Assembly (NCBI RefSeq): GCF_004027225.2
Contig: NC_044302.2
Span: 72,102,993-72,166,992 of the forward strand
Direction of reading: 5' to 3'
Origin: Strigops habroptila
Taxonomy: Eukaryota; Chordata; Aves; Psittaciformes; Psittacidae
Length of the DNA stretch: 64,000 bases
How positions within the stretch are numbered: the stretch's first letter is position 1; each line of letters starts with the position of its first letter. Below the pieces are notes generated by a model. It searched no databases, was not told the origin of the DNA, and worked only from the letters and a program-made list of their open reading frames with translations. The translations under genes were made by a program, and so were the position numbers. Of this stretch, positions 12,606 to 64,000 are shown in pieces.

Positions 12606-15600
12606 ATATGTCTCTTCTTCTGAAGTCTTATGGATTTTTTAACTTCTTTTCCTTCTCTTTTCCTTCCTTTCTTCACAGTTCTGTGATTCCTTATCAGACC
12701 TCTCTGTGTCATTCTGCCTTGTTTAAAAGATAATATTAGGGGTTTTTTGGTTTGGTTTTTTTTTTTTTTTTTTTTTTTTTAAGAAAAATACAGCTATATT
12801 TGAATATTTAAACATCAATAGAAAAGTAGTAGGATAGCAGATTATATATTCACTGGCATCTGTATATGTATATCTAAAAAATATAGAGAGAGCCTAAATA
12901 GTTTTGCTTGCTACATTCATTTTGAAGAGGAAAAATGCATATGATTTCACACAATTAATTGTACCAATATTTAATTATTATTACTTTGAGATATGAAATA
13001 TACTTTGAGGTTTACAATCTGGAGTTGTAGAATATTCTAAGTACAATTTATTGTCTTTGCAAGTGGGGACCATAGCAGGATTATATGAAGGATTATATTT
13101 CCAATACCACAACTAAATTGAAAGCTCTACCCTGAAGATGCTGAAGGTATGGATGTGTATATGAGTTCTGTTTCACTGTAGTTCCAGTTTATCAAATAAC
13201 TGAAAATAAACAAGATTTGAAATTATGGGAAGTGTCATCTCTAATCAAGGTTCACAGATACTTCTGAGTTCAGAACAAAAAAGCAAACATCTCACTGAGG
13301 AAGCTTGACAGTGGCTCCTAAAGAAGCAACATGATAGTGTGTTGTCTGGTGCATAATGTTATCTAGTCTTTTGTGGAAGATGGCAGCCCTAAACCCAAAC
13401 CATTATGATCTATGAGAAATCCACCAGGTCAACTGTGTTATCTTATGTACTCATGTGTATTTTATTTTATGATCCAGGTGTGGTCAATGGAAAAAATAGT
13501 AGTGAGTAAAGACTGCAAAAATGACTCCTGGTCCTTTGGCAATAGTGGCTGCATTAAGCTCTTGAGGGCTATTATGGATTCAGGAATGTGTAGCTGGTTG
13601 GCTATTCACCCTTAACACAACATTGCCTCTCCTACCGCATATTCTGATGCTTGGGTATCAAAAGAACATGTCATGAAACTAGTCTATTAAGTTTGGGGAT
13701 ATGAAAGCTATTTCCTGGGTATATGTTGCATGCAATTATGGATACCAGCATCATTTTAAATTAAGCTGGTATAAAGGGATCAAAATCCTGCTCCAACCTC
13801 ACCTCCTCCCCCCCAAAAAAGGGGGTGGAGGCGGCCATTGAGCCCTCAGTCAAGAAATACTGGAATATGCAGATGCACTGGTGCGAAGTAATTTTCTCCC
13901 CACTAGCAGCAATTGACAGTTGCTTGTGAAACTATGATGTATTGGTACCTCTCTCAAATAGTAAGCTTAGGAACAAAATTAGATAATTCCTGGCTTGATA
14001 CATTACGTAAGCATCTGTATTGTTCTGTATGTAATGACAACTATAGTGCTTTTCAAATCTTACTTTAAGCAAAGAATCATGTTACAGATTAAACCTTTCA
14101 TGAAGAGAAAAAACCTGTGATAAAAATGTCTCAAATTAAAAGGTTGCAATGTTTACAGTACAAACCCAAAAGCAGGAACAACTGCATATTTTAACTTTTA
14201 TTCTCTAAGGACTAACATATTTTATCTGTTAACAAGCATATATATATAATATGCATAGAAATATGTTTGCAATCTGTTTTCACTTACATATTTAAGGTGG
14301 CAGGAAATAATACATATGTACCATTTCAAAAAATCCTCCAGACCATTATCAGCAGAAATTCAGATTATCTTCAGTATTGAATTAGATACAGCTAAACTGA
14401 AAGAGACACCCTGCACCTCTTGTGTCCTGCATTTTAAGCTTATATCATGATAAGAAAGGTAAAGTGTTAATGAGGGTGTCCTCTATCTGGATTGACACTT
14501 AAAATAAGCCTGGCCATTAAGAGATCATTTAGTAGGCATTCCTTGCCTGATCGGCTAGAGAATTTTGAAAACAGTAATGGTGGTTAATAATTTTCTGAAA
14601 AAGGGCACCAGAGGTGGTAAATTAAGCTGCTGAAACCTCTCTCTCTGTTGAGGAATTTCTATGGGAAATCAGCATGTGTTGGAGTCAGTCTGTACTGACA
14701 CCTGCATGATTTGTTTTGTTTTACTTGTTGCAATGTCCTTAACATTATGAGTGCTTTTCATGACTTTAAGGAATAGTAGATTGAGAAATAAAGGATTATG
14801 AAATGACTGCTCTTGAATAGTCTGTTATTTTTGTCACACTAACAGTTTACGTGGTTTCAGTAGGCAGCTGAACAAATTGGGGAAAAAAGCATATTGAGAA
14901 CTTATGTGCAGAAATCCCAGGATGTTAATACATCTTTTTGTCCTAGTAGTGTATTCCTCCTTAGGTAGCTGAAATTGGCCGGCTAGTGTCAGGAACAGGC
15001 TATTGTTACACATAACACTGTAGTGTGACCCAGCCTTTCTGTTCTGTGGTATAGTGATGCGGAAGCGTATCAGCTGGAACAGACTTTCAGATTTGGGTCA
15101 TAGGAGGGAACTGAGGTGAATTTTAAAAGAATACGACATAATTTTCTGATTGTGATAGTTCATAACTTAAAAGGGGCAAAGACATAAACCTTGTAGAGAT
15201 AGAACTGCAAGAGAGTTTTTAACAAAATCATGACTGGACTTAAGGCAGGTTCCAGGATTTTTGTCCTTATTTTGGGATTCAAATAAAGCTAAAAAATATC
15301 AGTGTTAAGAGTACATACACCATATCACTTTAATTAAAATTATATAAGGCATTCCTCCTAAGGGCTTTGTGCTTTATCTAACAAAACCAACATCCCCAGC
15401 AGCAACATAGCAACTAGTCTGATGTCAGTGCCTTAGCCCAAGACATACACATCTCTATTGCACAAATAGCTTTAATAGCAACACACAGGTTTGCAATCCT
15501 GTCTTCTTCCAGGAAATCTCCTTCCTTTTGCTGATGTACATTCAGAAAACAGCTGGGTTTGATGGCTACATACTTTGAAGTGATAGATTTATTTGAACCT

Positions 15601-15719
15601 ACAAGACGATTTAGGGGTGAAATGTATTCCCACTGTGGAGGATTTAAAAGCTTCCTTTGCAGCAGGGTTAGATCAGGCAGGTAAAAGCATGGCTTGGCTC
15701 AAAGGGACGAGTCCCAACA
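12606..15719. other. Intergenic, no gene seen
   Basis: AT-rich sequence with a T-run at about 12749-12780, a C7A6G5-like mosaic near 13807, and a TATATATA stretch near 14233. No exon-like or transposon coding sequence was recognised on either strand. Confidence 0.6.
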
Positions 15720-15779
15720 CAGCCAAGGTTGGACTTGATGATCTTAAAGGTCTTTTCCAACCTGGTTGATTCTATGATT
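15720..15779 (+). mobile_element. CR1 LINE 3'-end fragment
   Basis: Only the CR1 3' terminus remains: TTGGACTTGATGATCTTAAA, TCTTTTCCAACCTGG and one GATTCTATGATT tail. A few dozen more bases upstream may belong to it. Confidence 0.85.
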
Positions 15780-17278
15780 AGCTAGGTTTTGTTGATTTGA
15801 TATCAAAGCATTATTCATGTTTAATATCAAGCTTTATTTTCTATTCCATCTCCTGTTCAAGACTCCTATTTCGCTTGTTAAGGCCATAATACAGTTTTCA
15901 GGAGGTAGCTAGAGAGCTAGGCTGGCTAACTGAGCAAGTGTATAAACCAGGCTTGTATCCCTGCCACAGCGAATGCACATAGCCAGTGCTAAGATGAAGT
16001 CTGTGCTTAGTTTCCACTGAAGAAAGCTTTAGCCATGAAGTAGCTTAACAATCCAGCCCAGGCATGGAGCTTTCCAGATGAGGTGGGTATGCCTTGACCC
16101 TATTGCTTTGTTCTCTAGATCGTTTCTCCAGTCTTCCTCCTCCCAAGCATAGTTTTCAAATTAAACTAAAGCTGGATTTAGCTCTGGAAGACCCAAAAAT
16201 GCAGATAAAAAAATACATGGTTTGGGATGTTTGGGGTGCCTCTGCCTTCTCTCCAGACCTCACTTCACATAACACTGCAGGCAACAACAAATCTTTGGCC
16301 CCACACTGGAGAAACAATTACATGGAAGTTACCATTACAGGTGAGCTGACTGTAATGGCTTACTTTGTGTGAAACATCATCCCTGCCAGAGAAAAGGGAC
16401 AAATTTTTAAGGAACACTTATTATTTTGATTAATTCTGCTAGAATATTTGAACAAAATCTGCAAATTGTTTTGAAAAGCTTTGAAAGTGCTTTAAAAAGA
16501 AAATTTTTTAGATTCAAATTTGTAACAGGAATTAGTTTGTTACTATCACAGTTTTAATGTATTTTTTCTAATATCTCTATTCACTTTTGATATCTCATGT
16601 TAAAAGTCATAGCGAAGTTTTAATTTCCTTCATGTTATTATCATATTCATAAAGAAGTAAGTTATAGAAAAGAACTATATAGCTATCTTTGAATAGCAAT
16701 CTGTTAAAGTCGGTATTGAATTGAAATTACAAACCATTGCAACAAACACCTTTGCTCTTTGAAGTGAGTTTCATCGCAGCTTAGTGTGTAATCTGTGTCT
16801 CTCTCATTCTGAAACCAGGCACTTAGGACATTACTCCAAATACACGGTGATACAAGTTATGGGAGCCTATTCCAGCATAATAGGGTAGTTCAGATAACTG
16901 AGATTATTTCAGGGGTGTAACTCCATATTTACTGCAGAAATAGAATGGTTGAAATCATCAGTGATCTTTGGTGCAAAGTAGAATTATTTTTAGGTTTGGA
17001 AGCAGTGGTAAGTTATCTCATTAAATCTGTAAGACATGCAGTAAATCTGTGATACAATGAAGACTAAATCAGTGTGTATTTGGGGAACATATTTTTATCT
17101 TTCATTGTTACTCTATTTAAATGTTGATGCGAATACATGTCCTCAATGTTGGTGCAGTTTGTTCTCTTAATACCAGTAAAAGTACAAGTCTGTAACTATG
17201 TTGATACTAGCCTCAGAACTGAAAGATAGAGGAAAGTACGTTCCAGTCAACCTTTCTGGTCCCCAAGACTTACATAGA
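15780..17278. other. Intergenic, no gene seen
   Basis: No convincing coding frame, RNA gene or transposon was seen. The open frame at 16094-16372 shows no family motif and is treated as chance. Confidence 0.55.
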
Positions 17279-17465
17279 GTCATAGAATGACTTTCGCCGA
17301 AAGGGACCTTAAAGATCATCTAGTTCCAACCCCCTGACATGGTCAGGGACTCCTTACACTAGACCAGGTTGCTCAAAGCCCCAACCAATCTGGCCTTGAA
17401 CACTGCCAGGGATGGGCAGCCACAGCTTCTGTAGGTTGCCACCCTAACGTCTAATCTATAACTAC
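17279..17465 (-). mobile_element. CR1 LINE 3'-end fragment, antisense
   Basis: Read on the minus strand this is the CR1 3' region. The plus strand begins TCATAGAATGACTTTC, continues AAAGATCATCTAGTTCCAAC, and then has CTGGCCTTGAACACTGCCAG, the complement of the CR1 (L)AVFKAR segment. It lies just upstream of the GLDC CpG island. Confidence 0.88.
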
Positions 17466-17745
17466 CTTCACGTGGCCAGAAGTTAAAGCAGGAAGAAAGT
17501 TGACACACACACACAGATACGGGTCCCCGGCTGCAATAGAAAGTGGCATGTATTATGCCTCCTAAAGCAAATAACTTAAAACAAGTCCATGCTCTGCTGC
17601 AGAAACACAGAAAACTTTTTATTTTTTTCCATCCCATCATGGCTTTTGCGGCAACAAAAAAACCGTTTCCCAGCAAAATCCCACCAGGCTCTGACCCGCT
17701 GAGCTGAAGGCACCGCCAGCACCCGCCAGCCCCCCCGCGCAGTGC

Positions 17746-17827
17746 CGGATGGAGGGACGGATAGATGCATGCATTGATGGATGGGTGGAGGGAGGGAGGG
17801 ATGGAGGGACGGAAGGATGGATGGGGT
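17746..17827 (+). repeat. GGAT/GGAG/GGAC purine minisatellite with G-quadruplex motif
   Basis: Degenerate GGAN tetranucleotide array in the GLDC promoter. Positions 17783-17800 fit the G3-loop rule: four GGG runs with loops of 4, 1 and 1 nt. Human-type promoter data are not assumed. Confidence 0.85.
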
Positions 17828-17909
17828 CAGGGCCGCGCGGGACAGCCCGGGGGGGCGGACGGGCAGGTGGCGACGAGGCGGGGCTCGCACGGCGCCGCCC
17901 CCGGTCCCC

Positions 17910-17914
17910 ATTGG
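17910..17914 (-). promoter_or_regulatory. Inverted CCAAT box (possible NF-Y site)
   Basis: ATTGG on the plus strand in the context CCCCATTGGCGCC, about 90 nt upstream of the GLDC AUG in a TATA-less promoter. Binding is inferred only from the motif. Confidence 0.55.
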
Positions 17915-17970
17915 CGCCGGCAGTGGGGGGCCGCGCCGCGCCGCCCCCCGCGCACAAAGCGGGTCTGCCC

Positions 17971-17988
17971 GGCGGCGGCGGCGGCGGC
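17971..17988 (+). repeat. (GGC)6 triplet repeat in GLDC 5' leader
   Basis: Six uninterrupted GGC/CGG triplets end 15 nt before the GLDC start codon, probably within the 5' UTR. Confidence 0.9.
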
Positions 17989-18003
17989 TCTGTCGGTGGG
18001 ACC

Positions 18004-58529
<40,526 letters not shown>

Positions 58530-59195
58530 GACTGCTTCCGGCTGCCTGGATTTCTGAGTCCATCAAGACGGCCTTTACCTCCCAGACCTGACAGGAGATT
58601 TATATACTATGTATATTTTGGATAATCACCATGCTTGTTAATTCAGTCACTGCTCAGTTAAAATGTAAATACAATCAATACGCTAAGTGTAAACAGAATT
58701 TGATGGTTCCACAGCAGTTGAATATGAAGTTGCCTCGATTGAGCATTTTGTCTGTTTTGTGCTAAAGTTTTAACAATTAACACCCAAATTGCAAATTGGC
58801 ATCGAAGATATGGCTAAAAAAGTAGAAAATATGTAGATGCATAGGCAATAATAATGAGTATTAACTGTGGGAGTAATTGTTTATATTTTGTAAAAAACGA
58901 TGAAGTAGATTGTTTAATATACTTCACATTATCACTAGCATTGCTAGTATCAATATTTCATACTGGTTTTTTTTTACCTACCAATGTTAGTAGTCTAATA
59001 AAATTGGTCAGAATTTTAAGTGTTGTCATCTGGATTTTAAATTTTCACCTGGGTTTATCCAACAGAGCAGTATGAAATGATGAAGCTTAAGTTCTGATTT
59101 GTCAGAACTGCCACAGCAGTAACCTCTTCTACACAAAGCAAAATACGGACAGATATTAATATGGAAATAAATCTGATTTTTTTTTTAATGAGCTA
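58530..59195 (+). other. GLDC: GLDC 3' UTR with two candidate poly(A) signals
   Basis: AATAAA hexamers lie at 58997-59002 and 59166-59171, 470 and 640 nt after the stop. The second is followed within 10 nt by a T-rich stretch. Either may be used; the exact cleavage site cannot be set here. Confidence 0.75.
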
Positions 59196-60034
59196 TTATG
59201 ATCAGTTTTACTGAGTAGTAACAAACAATGTTTTTTTATATTACATCAGTTTTTCCTTGTATTTCTATCTAATCCTCTCCTGTATTACAAAACCCCTTTT
59301 CCAACAGACTTGAGTTGTTTAGTGAAAAGTTAGATGTTGTCTAACAAAGGATTCTCCTTCCACAGTTTCTCAAATCTCTTCTTTTGGACACTGGCTTTGG
59401 TTTATACAGAGCACTCAACTTGCCTTGCCTTTGTCATGTAGGTCTACAGCATGTGTAAAAACTGATTCACAGCTTCAGCTCTGGCCCTCCAAGAATACTG
59501 ACAACACTCTGGAGACCCAGCACCCTACTTCTACACACAGTGCTACATTCAATTACTCAATAGACAGAATGCAGATCTAAACCAGGAGCAGCCTCTTCTA
59601 ATCTATTCCCAGACATATATATATAGATATAAAACCAATCCTCTCATCAGTTACACAGACAGACAGCAAGTGTTACAAGCACATTTGAAAGGAACCTTAG
59701 AGCAGGCTTGTACAGATTCATTGATGTTTGAGGCAATTGAGAGCCTCTGCAGAGACAAACTCATTCAGGCACATGAAGCAGTATTTTGGTGAATGAGGAA
59801 GCGGGTACTGGAGTAACAGTCAGACTGCGGGAAGGACCGTGCAGTTTGCACATTACAACTAGCAACTACTCAACCTCTTTTTGTAGGTCTACATGCACAC
59901 TCATGTCTGGGAGCTTCCTCTGAAGGGACACAAGTGAGGCAAGTGTTCACAGCACTGTTTTACGTACTTACTTTGTGTCCTTTCTAGTGAAAGTTTCGTG
60001 ACTGCAACTTTTTCATTACCTACCTCATGACTTC

Positions 60035-60061
60035 AATGGGGGCTTAATTAAAGCCCCCATT
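60035..60061. repeat. Perfect 11-bp inverted repeat, 5-nt loop
   Basis: AATGGGGGCTT at 60035-60045, loop AATTA, then AAGCCCCCATT at 60051-60061. The GC-rich stem would fold stably in RNA from either strand. Confidence 0.93.
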
Positions 60062-61962
60062 AAACACCCCACTAAACTCCACAAAGAGACTGCAGATGAC
60101 AGGATACAGGAATGGATTTCATTAAAGGAAGGCTAGGCCAGATCAGTTCTGACTGAAAAGCTGCACCTAGGTCTTAAAACATGTAAATGCATAGTGAAGA
60201 AAATTAGAATGTTATACTCTAAAATTTACTTTGGAAAAGGGTGTCTTTCAGTAGCTAGTGACATAGCACTAACGGTGTAAAAAATCGTGAAAAAACACTG
60301 CAGACTTGCAACATGAGGAAATGAAAGTCCTTCTGCCTTGCCACAAAGTCTTGTCAAACTACTTTAATGTTTGTTAAAGGCAGTTTCATGTTCATTGATT
60401 CTCCAAACTGACAGATTTATCTTGTCAATTGATAAAAGCTATTAAATGGAAAAAAGAAACATTACAAGGTGTAAAGTATTTCACAGCACTCAACTATAAA
60501 GTAAAAAGCCACAAGTCTTAGGTGCTTACTGCACAGATGCAATGATTGTTACAAAGGTAAAATTACATCTCTTTTCCCCATAAGATACTAAGCCACTACC
60601 ATTTTGTAAAACATAAAAGTGCAACAAGATATAAGAACCTGTCTATAGCTCTTGTAAACTGTATGCTTAACACTGATATCAATTCACCTACAACAACGGC
60701 TGAACCCTCAGTCTAGGAAGCACAGAAAAAGCTGAGGATTTCCTTCTTTCAAAGCTGTTCAGCAATGCCTGGTTTTTTGATAAATGACAAAGAGTGACAG
60801 CACCTGCATTATGTATTTCGGATACAACTGAAACCCTAAACAGGAAGGGGGTGGGAGAGTGGGGAGAGAGAGAGGTTACTTATTGCGGGTGAATAAGCCA
60901 TTAAATCCAACTGTCAGGTACAAAAACCAGCACTGCCATGTGCATCTCAATGACCAGTTCATCACCACACTAGGGTAAGGGCAGTATCTTAAATTACTAA
61001 GACATATATACTCCTGTATAAACTTCTATGCATGGCTACTTTGCAGGCTACAGGCTGTCAGTGCAGCCCCATGCCTGTGGTTGGGGATCTGACCAACCGC
61101 TGTGTGGGGCACCCACAGCTCCCAGCCTGAGTGGCTCTGGCACCAGCACTGCCAGCGCTGGCAGGGCAGGAAGGGCTCCCTTCAATTCTAGTACATGGAC
61201 TAAGCACTAACAAGCTTCCTCCAGATGCTCAGTAGAGACCAGAGTAGCTACATGACAGCTGCTGCTACTGAGTATGTGTAAGCCCACAGACAGTGGTGTC
61301 AGGTTGGGATTTTTTCTTAATTAATAATATTTTTTTCATTGAGAAATGAGTTAAGGAATATAAAGCCTCACATCTGAAAAATAAGCGGCCCACTAATCTG
61401 AAAAAAATTTCTATAAAGTGTTACATTTTAAGTAAGTGGATAATATTAAAAACAAAATTAGCAACTTTTCTGAATCATAAAATATTTAATAAGGTATATT
61501 TGGGGGAGATATATTGTATATAAAATTTCAGATCACAATATGAAGCGATTTGAACCCTCTCCAAGCTAGCACTGCCTTCAATGCCATGTAGATGTATTGC
61601 CACTGATACAAGACCTACTAAAAGCATACACTGTAACTAATACAGAAGTGGCCTTTTTATATGAACTAGTTTTTACACAACTAGAGTGTCTTGAATACCC
61701 TCTTTAAGTGCAAAAAACACAGATCACTTTACACTAACGCAGCAACAATGCATTCATATTGTTCTCATTAGTCATTAGTAGTCAACTTGCATAAGATACA
61801 AGAAAAGCACAATGAAGCTCACAAAAATAGACTAAAAATCAGCCTGTTCTTGCAAAAAAATACAGCATAATAGAAGAAAAAGACAAAAAAGGATTATGCA
61901 CACCACAGAATTTGCTGTTCTTTAATCCAGCTGGCTTAAGTGCTGTTTACGGGAGTTTTTGC

Positions 61963-62022
61963 CATTTTTTGTGGGTTTTTGTTTTGGTTTGGGTTGGTTG
62001 GTTTTGTTGGGTTTTTTTTTTG
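61963..62022 (+). repeat. T/G-rich simple repeat
   Basis: T-runs alternating with GGTTTGGG-like units over about 60 bp. Similar in make-up to the intron 3 tract. Confidence 0.8.
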
Positions 62023-62189
62023 TAAATCAAACCACATGGACCAGGCACAACTAATATTGAGGAGGCAGTGTGTAGCTAAAACTCCACTAAGTTTCGTTAT
62101 CCCCACAATGTATTTTCCTCTGTCCTGAGGTAGTTACAAAAAAACAAATCATAAATTAAGCATCAGCTAGGCCAGTAAGAGCTGAGGCT

Positions 62190-62218
62190 TTTCTTCTTCT
62201 TCTTCTTCTTTTTTTTCT
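62190..62218 (+). repeat. (CTT)n microsatellite
   Basis: About seven TTC/CTT units followed by a T-run. Confidence 0.85.
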
Positions 62219-62452
62219 TTAAAAACTATTTTTTTAACTGGCCAAAACTACCCTTGATGTTAAAAGACAGCTAAGAATTAGAGTTCTCACTACACCAAAG
62301 AGATGGCCATGATGGGAAGAGGGTTAGCTGCTTCAAAATGTGACAATATATTGAGTCCCATCAAGGTGGCTGGTCCACTGTTGAATTTCCGATGTTTATT
62401 CCCCTTTACTCTCTTAAAGTCATTGGGTGAAGTACAGAAGAATCTGAGCACA

Positions 62453-62600
62453 TCATCGTCCTTTACTGTAACCAGGGAAGAACTGGTCCAGTAGTGTCTG
62501 CAGTATCTTGTTGGGAACCATGGTGTAGCCTTTTCCCAGGTCATAGCGGCAGGCAGGGCAGCTGAAGACTTCAGCTCTGAAAGAGCGCTGTAAACAACTC
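62453..62600 (-). CDS. UHRF2: UHRF2 last coding exon (RING C-terminal part), frame interrupted
   Basis: UHRF2 is a nuclear E3 ubiquitin ligase with UBL, Tudor, PHD, SRA and RING domains. On the minus strand this exon reads CLQRSF, then [19 protein letters not shown] and [16 protein letters not shown] with TGA at 62455-62453. CPAC is the last Cys pair of the C3HC4 RING, and FFPGYSKGR is the known C-terminus of the family. The acceptor lies near 62599-62604 after a pyrimidine tract; the exact first base is uncertain by 2 nt. CLQRSF and RAEVFSC are in different frames because of a 4-base T run (plus-strand A at 62580-62583) where three are expected. The gene converges on GLDC as in human, so it is the orthologous locus, not a pseudogene copy. 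Upstream exons lie beyond the window or were not recognised. Confidence 0.9.
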
Positions 62601-64000
62601 TAGGACATACAAAGACAGGGAAACAAATTACGAGAATTTTGTTTTAGACTGACAGCTTAACCAGCAAAAACTAAGGAATCACAGTAACCAAAAATGCAAC
62701 CTGCTGTATTACCAGAAAAAGGAAATCATTACGAAGCCCTCTGGTGCCTACTTCTACCTCTATGACCAAAATGTCCTATCAAAGGAACTCTGCTCTCGGC
62801 TGAGATGTGAAACACTGAGCTGAGGAGGAACTAAAACAAATCACTGCTGAGATTTCCTCTTCATTTCCGCTAGTGCATCGTAGCACATTTCCACTGTGAA
62901 TCGTAGCCATATCTGCAGCTTCTTTCTAGCTTCACAGTCAAATTCATAAAGTTCTTCAAGAAGAAGGTGAGCAGATCAGCTATATTGTCTCAGTAACAAT
63001 CTCCATCTCCATCACCAGATAAGATTCACTTAAGCCTTAGAGACATATGTAGAATAATATAATCTCTTAACACATTAGCATCAGTGCCGCCCTCTTTACT
63101 ATGTTATCACAGGCTGCACACAGGCCAAGCATGTGAGCTGAATATCAGAAATTTATCAGGGCAGATCTGCGCCCAAACAGCAAGAGTAGCTTGCTATCAA
63201 ACTATTCCTTACAACTTTAACTAGATGTTATTTTGCATTTGCAAATATTTACTAACATCTTCAAATTCCGTGCCTTCTGAGTTTGCTGCCATTCAGCTTT
63301 CTCTTCTCCATAGTTTTCCAGTATCCATAATATTCTAAATATTAACCCCATCATAATACTTCTAATGTTTTACGGAGCCATAATCATTCTATGTGTGCAG
63401 GCCATCCATAACACCAGAGTGACTTTTATGAAACAATACGTATCTTCTTGAACAGCAAACTTGCATTATCAGATACTGTACTAGGATGATAATAGTCTGA
63501 GCCCTTTTAAGGCTCCTAGGCAGAAATACTGGGTACGGCAGGCAGACCTCAAGTATCACAATTCAGCACATGATCAAGATTTTAAGATACATGAGTTAGT
63601 TATAAATTGACCTATGTGGCCCTCCTACCAAACATAAACAATGTCAAGAATAACAAGATAACATAATTTACTCCAAATAATTGTCATATATTTACTCTGC
63701 ATCCTTTGAAAGAAGTGTTACACAATAATAAAACCTGATTTTATTCCTTAACTATGTCAAATTAAGTTACTGTGGCTGTACCATCACCTAGCTCCTGGAC
63801 TAAACCAGTTCCTAGTGTAGTTCTACTGATCACAAAGGAATGACAGCAATGGCAAACTTCACTCCTTTTGTCTATAAGGAAGTATACTAAATATACTTCC
63901 AGTCCTTCTTACATAAAATTAAGCTTACATAGCAATCACTGAATGCAAACTTGTTGCATGCTTTTGCTCAGAATGTTAGGCAATAATTATTGTCTTTCTA
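62601..64000 (-). other. UHRF2: Probable UHRF2 last intron (partial)
   Basis: Upstream of the last exon on the minus strand I find no further UHRF2 exon before the window ends. AT-rich sequence with no recognised repeat. Confidence 0.55.

Larger units (their letters stand above)
59196..62452. other. Interval between convergent GLDC and UHRF2; probably includes UHRF2 3' UTR
   Basis: No coding frame is supported on either strand. Going down the minus strand from the UHRF2 stop, the nearest AATAAA lies at 62395-62400 (TTTATT on plus), with ATTAAA-type sites further away, so the 3' UTR length is open. Contents include an 11-bp hairpin at 60035-60061, a short GC-rich patch at 61040-61200 with a 16-nt palindrome (61149-61164), a T/G-rich repeat at 61963-62022 and a CTT run at 62190-62210. 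Confidence 0.6.

Noticed and set aside
13800-13830. C-run/A-run/G-run as an inverted repeat
   Set aside because: Homopolymer pairing only, with no sequence-specific stem.
1-18003. Exons of KDM4C, the divergent neighbour of GLDC in human
   Set aside because: I looked on the minus strand for conserved coding segments and found none; its first exon may lie outside the window.

Overview
This window is vertebrate nuclear DNA, almost certainly from a bird. The evidence is a split gene with GT-AG introns, a CpG-island promoter, several CR1 LINE copies ending in the ATTCTATG-type tail, and an ERV whose LTR I recognise as a common avian type. I cannot name the species. It is not microbial sequence, and I see no operon, CRISPR array, tRNA or rRNA.

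The main gene is GLDC, the mitochondrial glycine decarboxylase (P-protein of the glycine cleavage system), on the + strand. All 25 coding exons can be read from 18004 to 58529. They join in phase to a 3024-nt reading frame (1007 residues plus stop) with no internal stop. Every intron is GT-AG except intron 21, which is GC-AG. The promoter is a TATA-less CpG island with GC boxes, an inverted CCAAT box and a G-quadruplex motif.

Downstream, the last coding exon of UHRF2 lies on the minus strand (62453-62600) and converges on GLDC, as in human. It carries one extra base in a homopolymer that breaks the RING-domain frame. This is either an assembly error or a real lesion.

Layout: 1-9539, gene-free AT-rich intergenic DNA; 9540-12534, two CR1 copies in the same orientation; 12535-17745, intergenic with two small CR1 tails; 17746-18540, CpG-island promoter and exons 1-2; 18397-58385, GLDC introns and exons, with CR1 in introns 4 and 14, an LTR-like remnant in intron 4, and a broken ERV with one LTR in intron 16; 58530-59200, GLDC 3' UTR with two poly(A) signals; 59200-62452, the interval between the convergent genes, probably partly UHRF2 3' UTR; 62601-64000, UHRF2 intron.

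I found no convincing undescribed gene system. The points most worth checking are the UHRF2 frame break, the GC-AG intron, the promoter G4 with an in-frame upstream AUG, the sense-oriented LTR inside GLDC, several perfect hairpins, an unclassified LTR-like block in intron 4, and a short dispersed repeat upstream.
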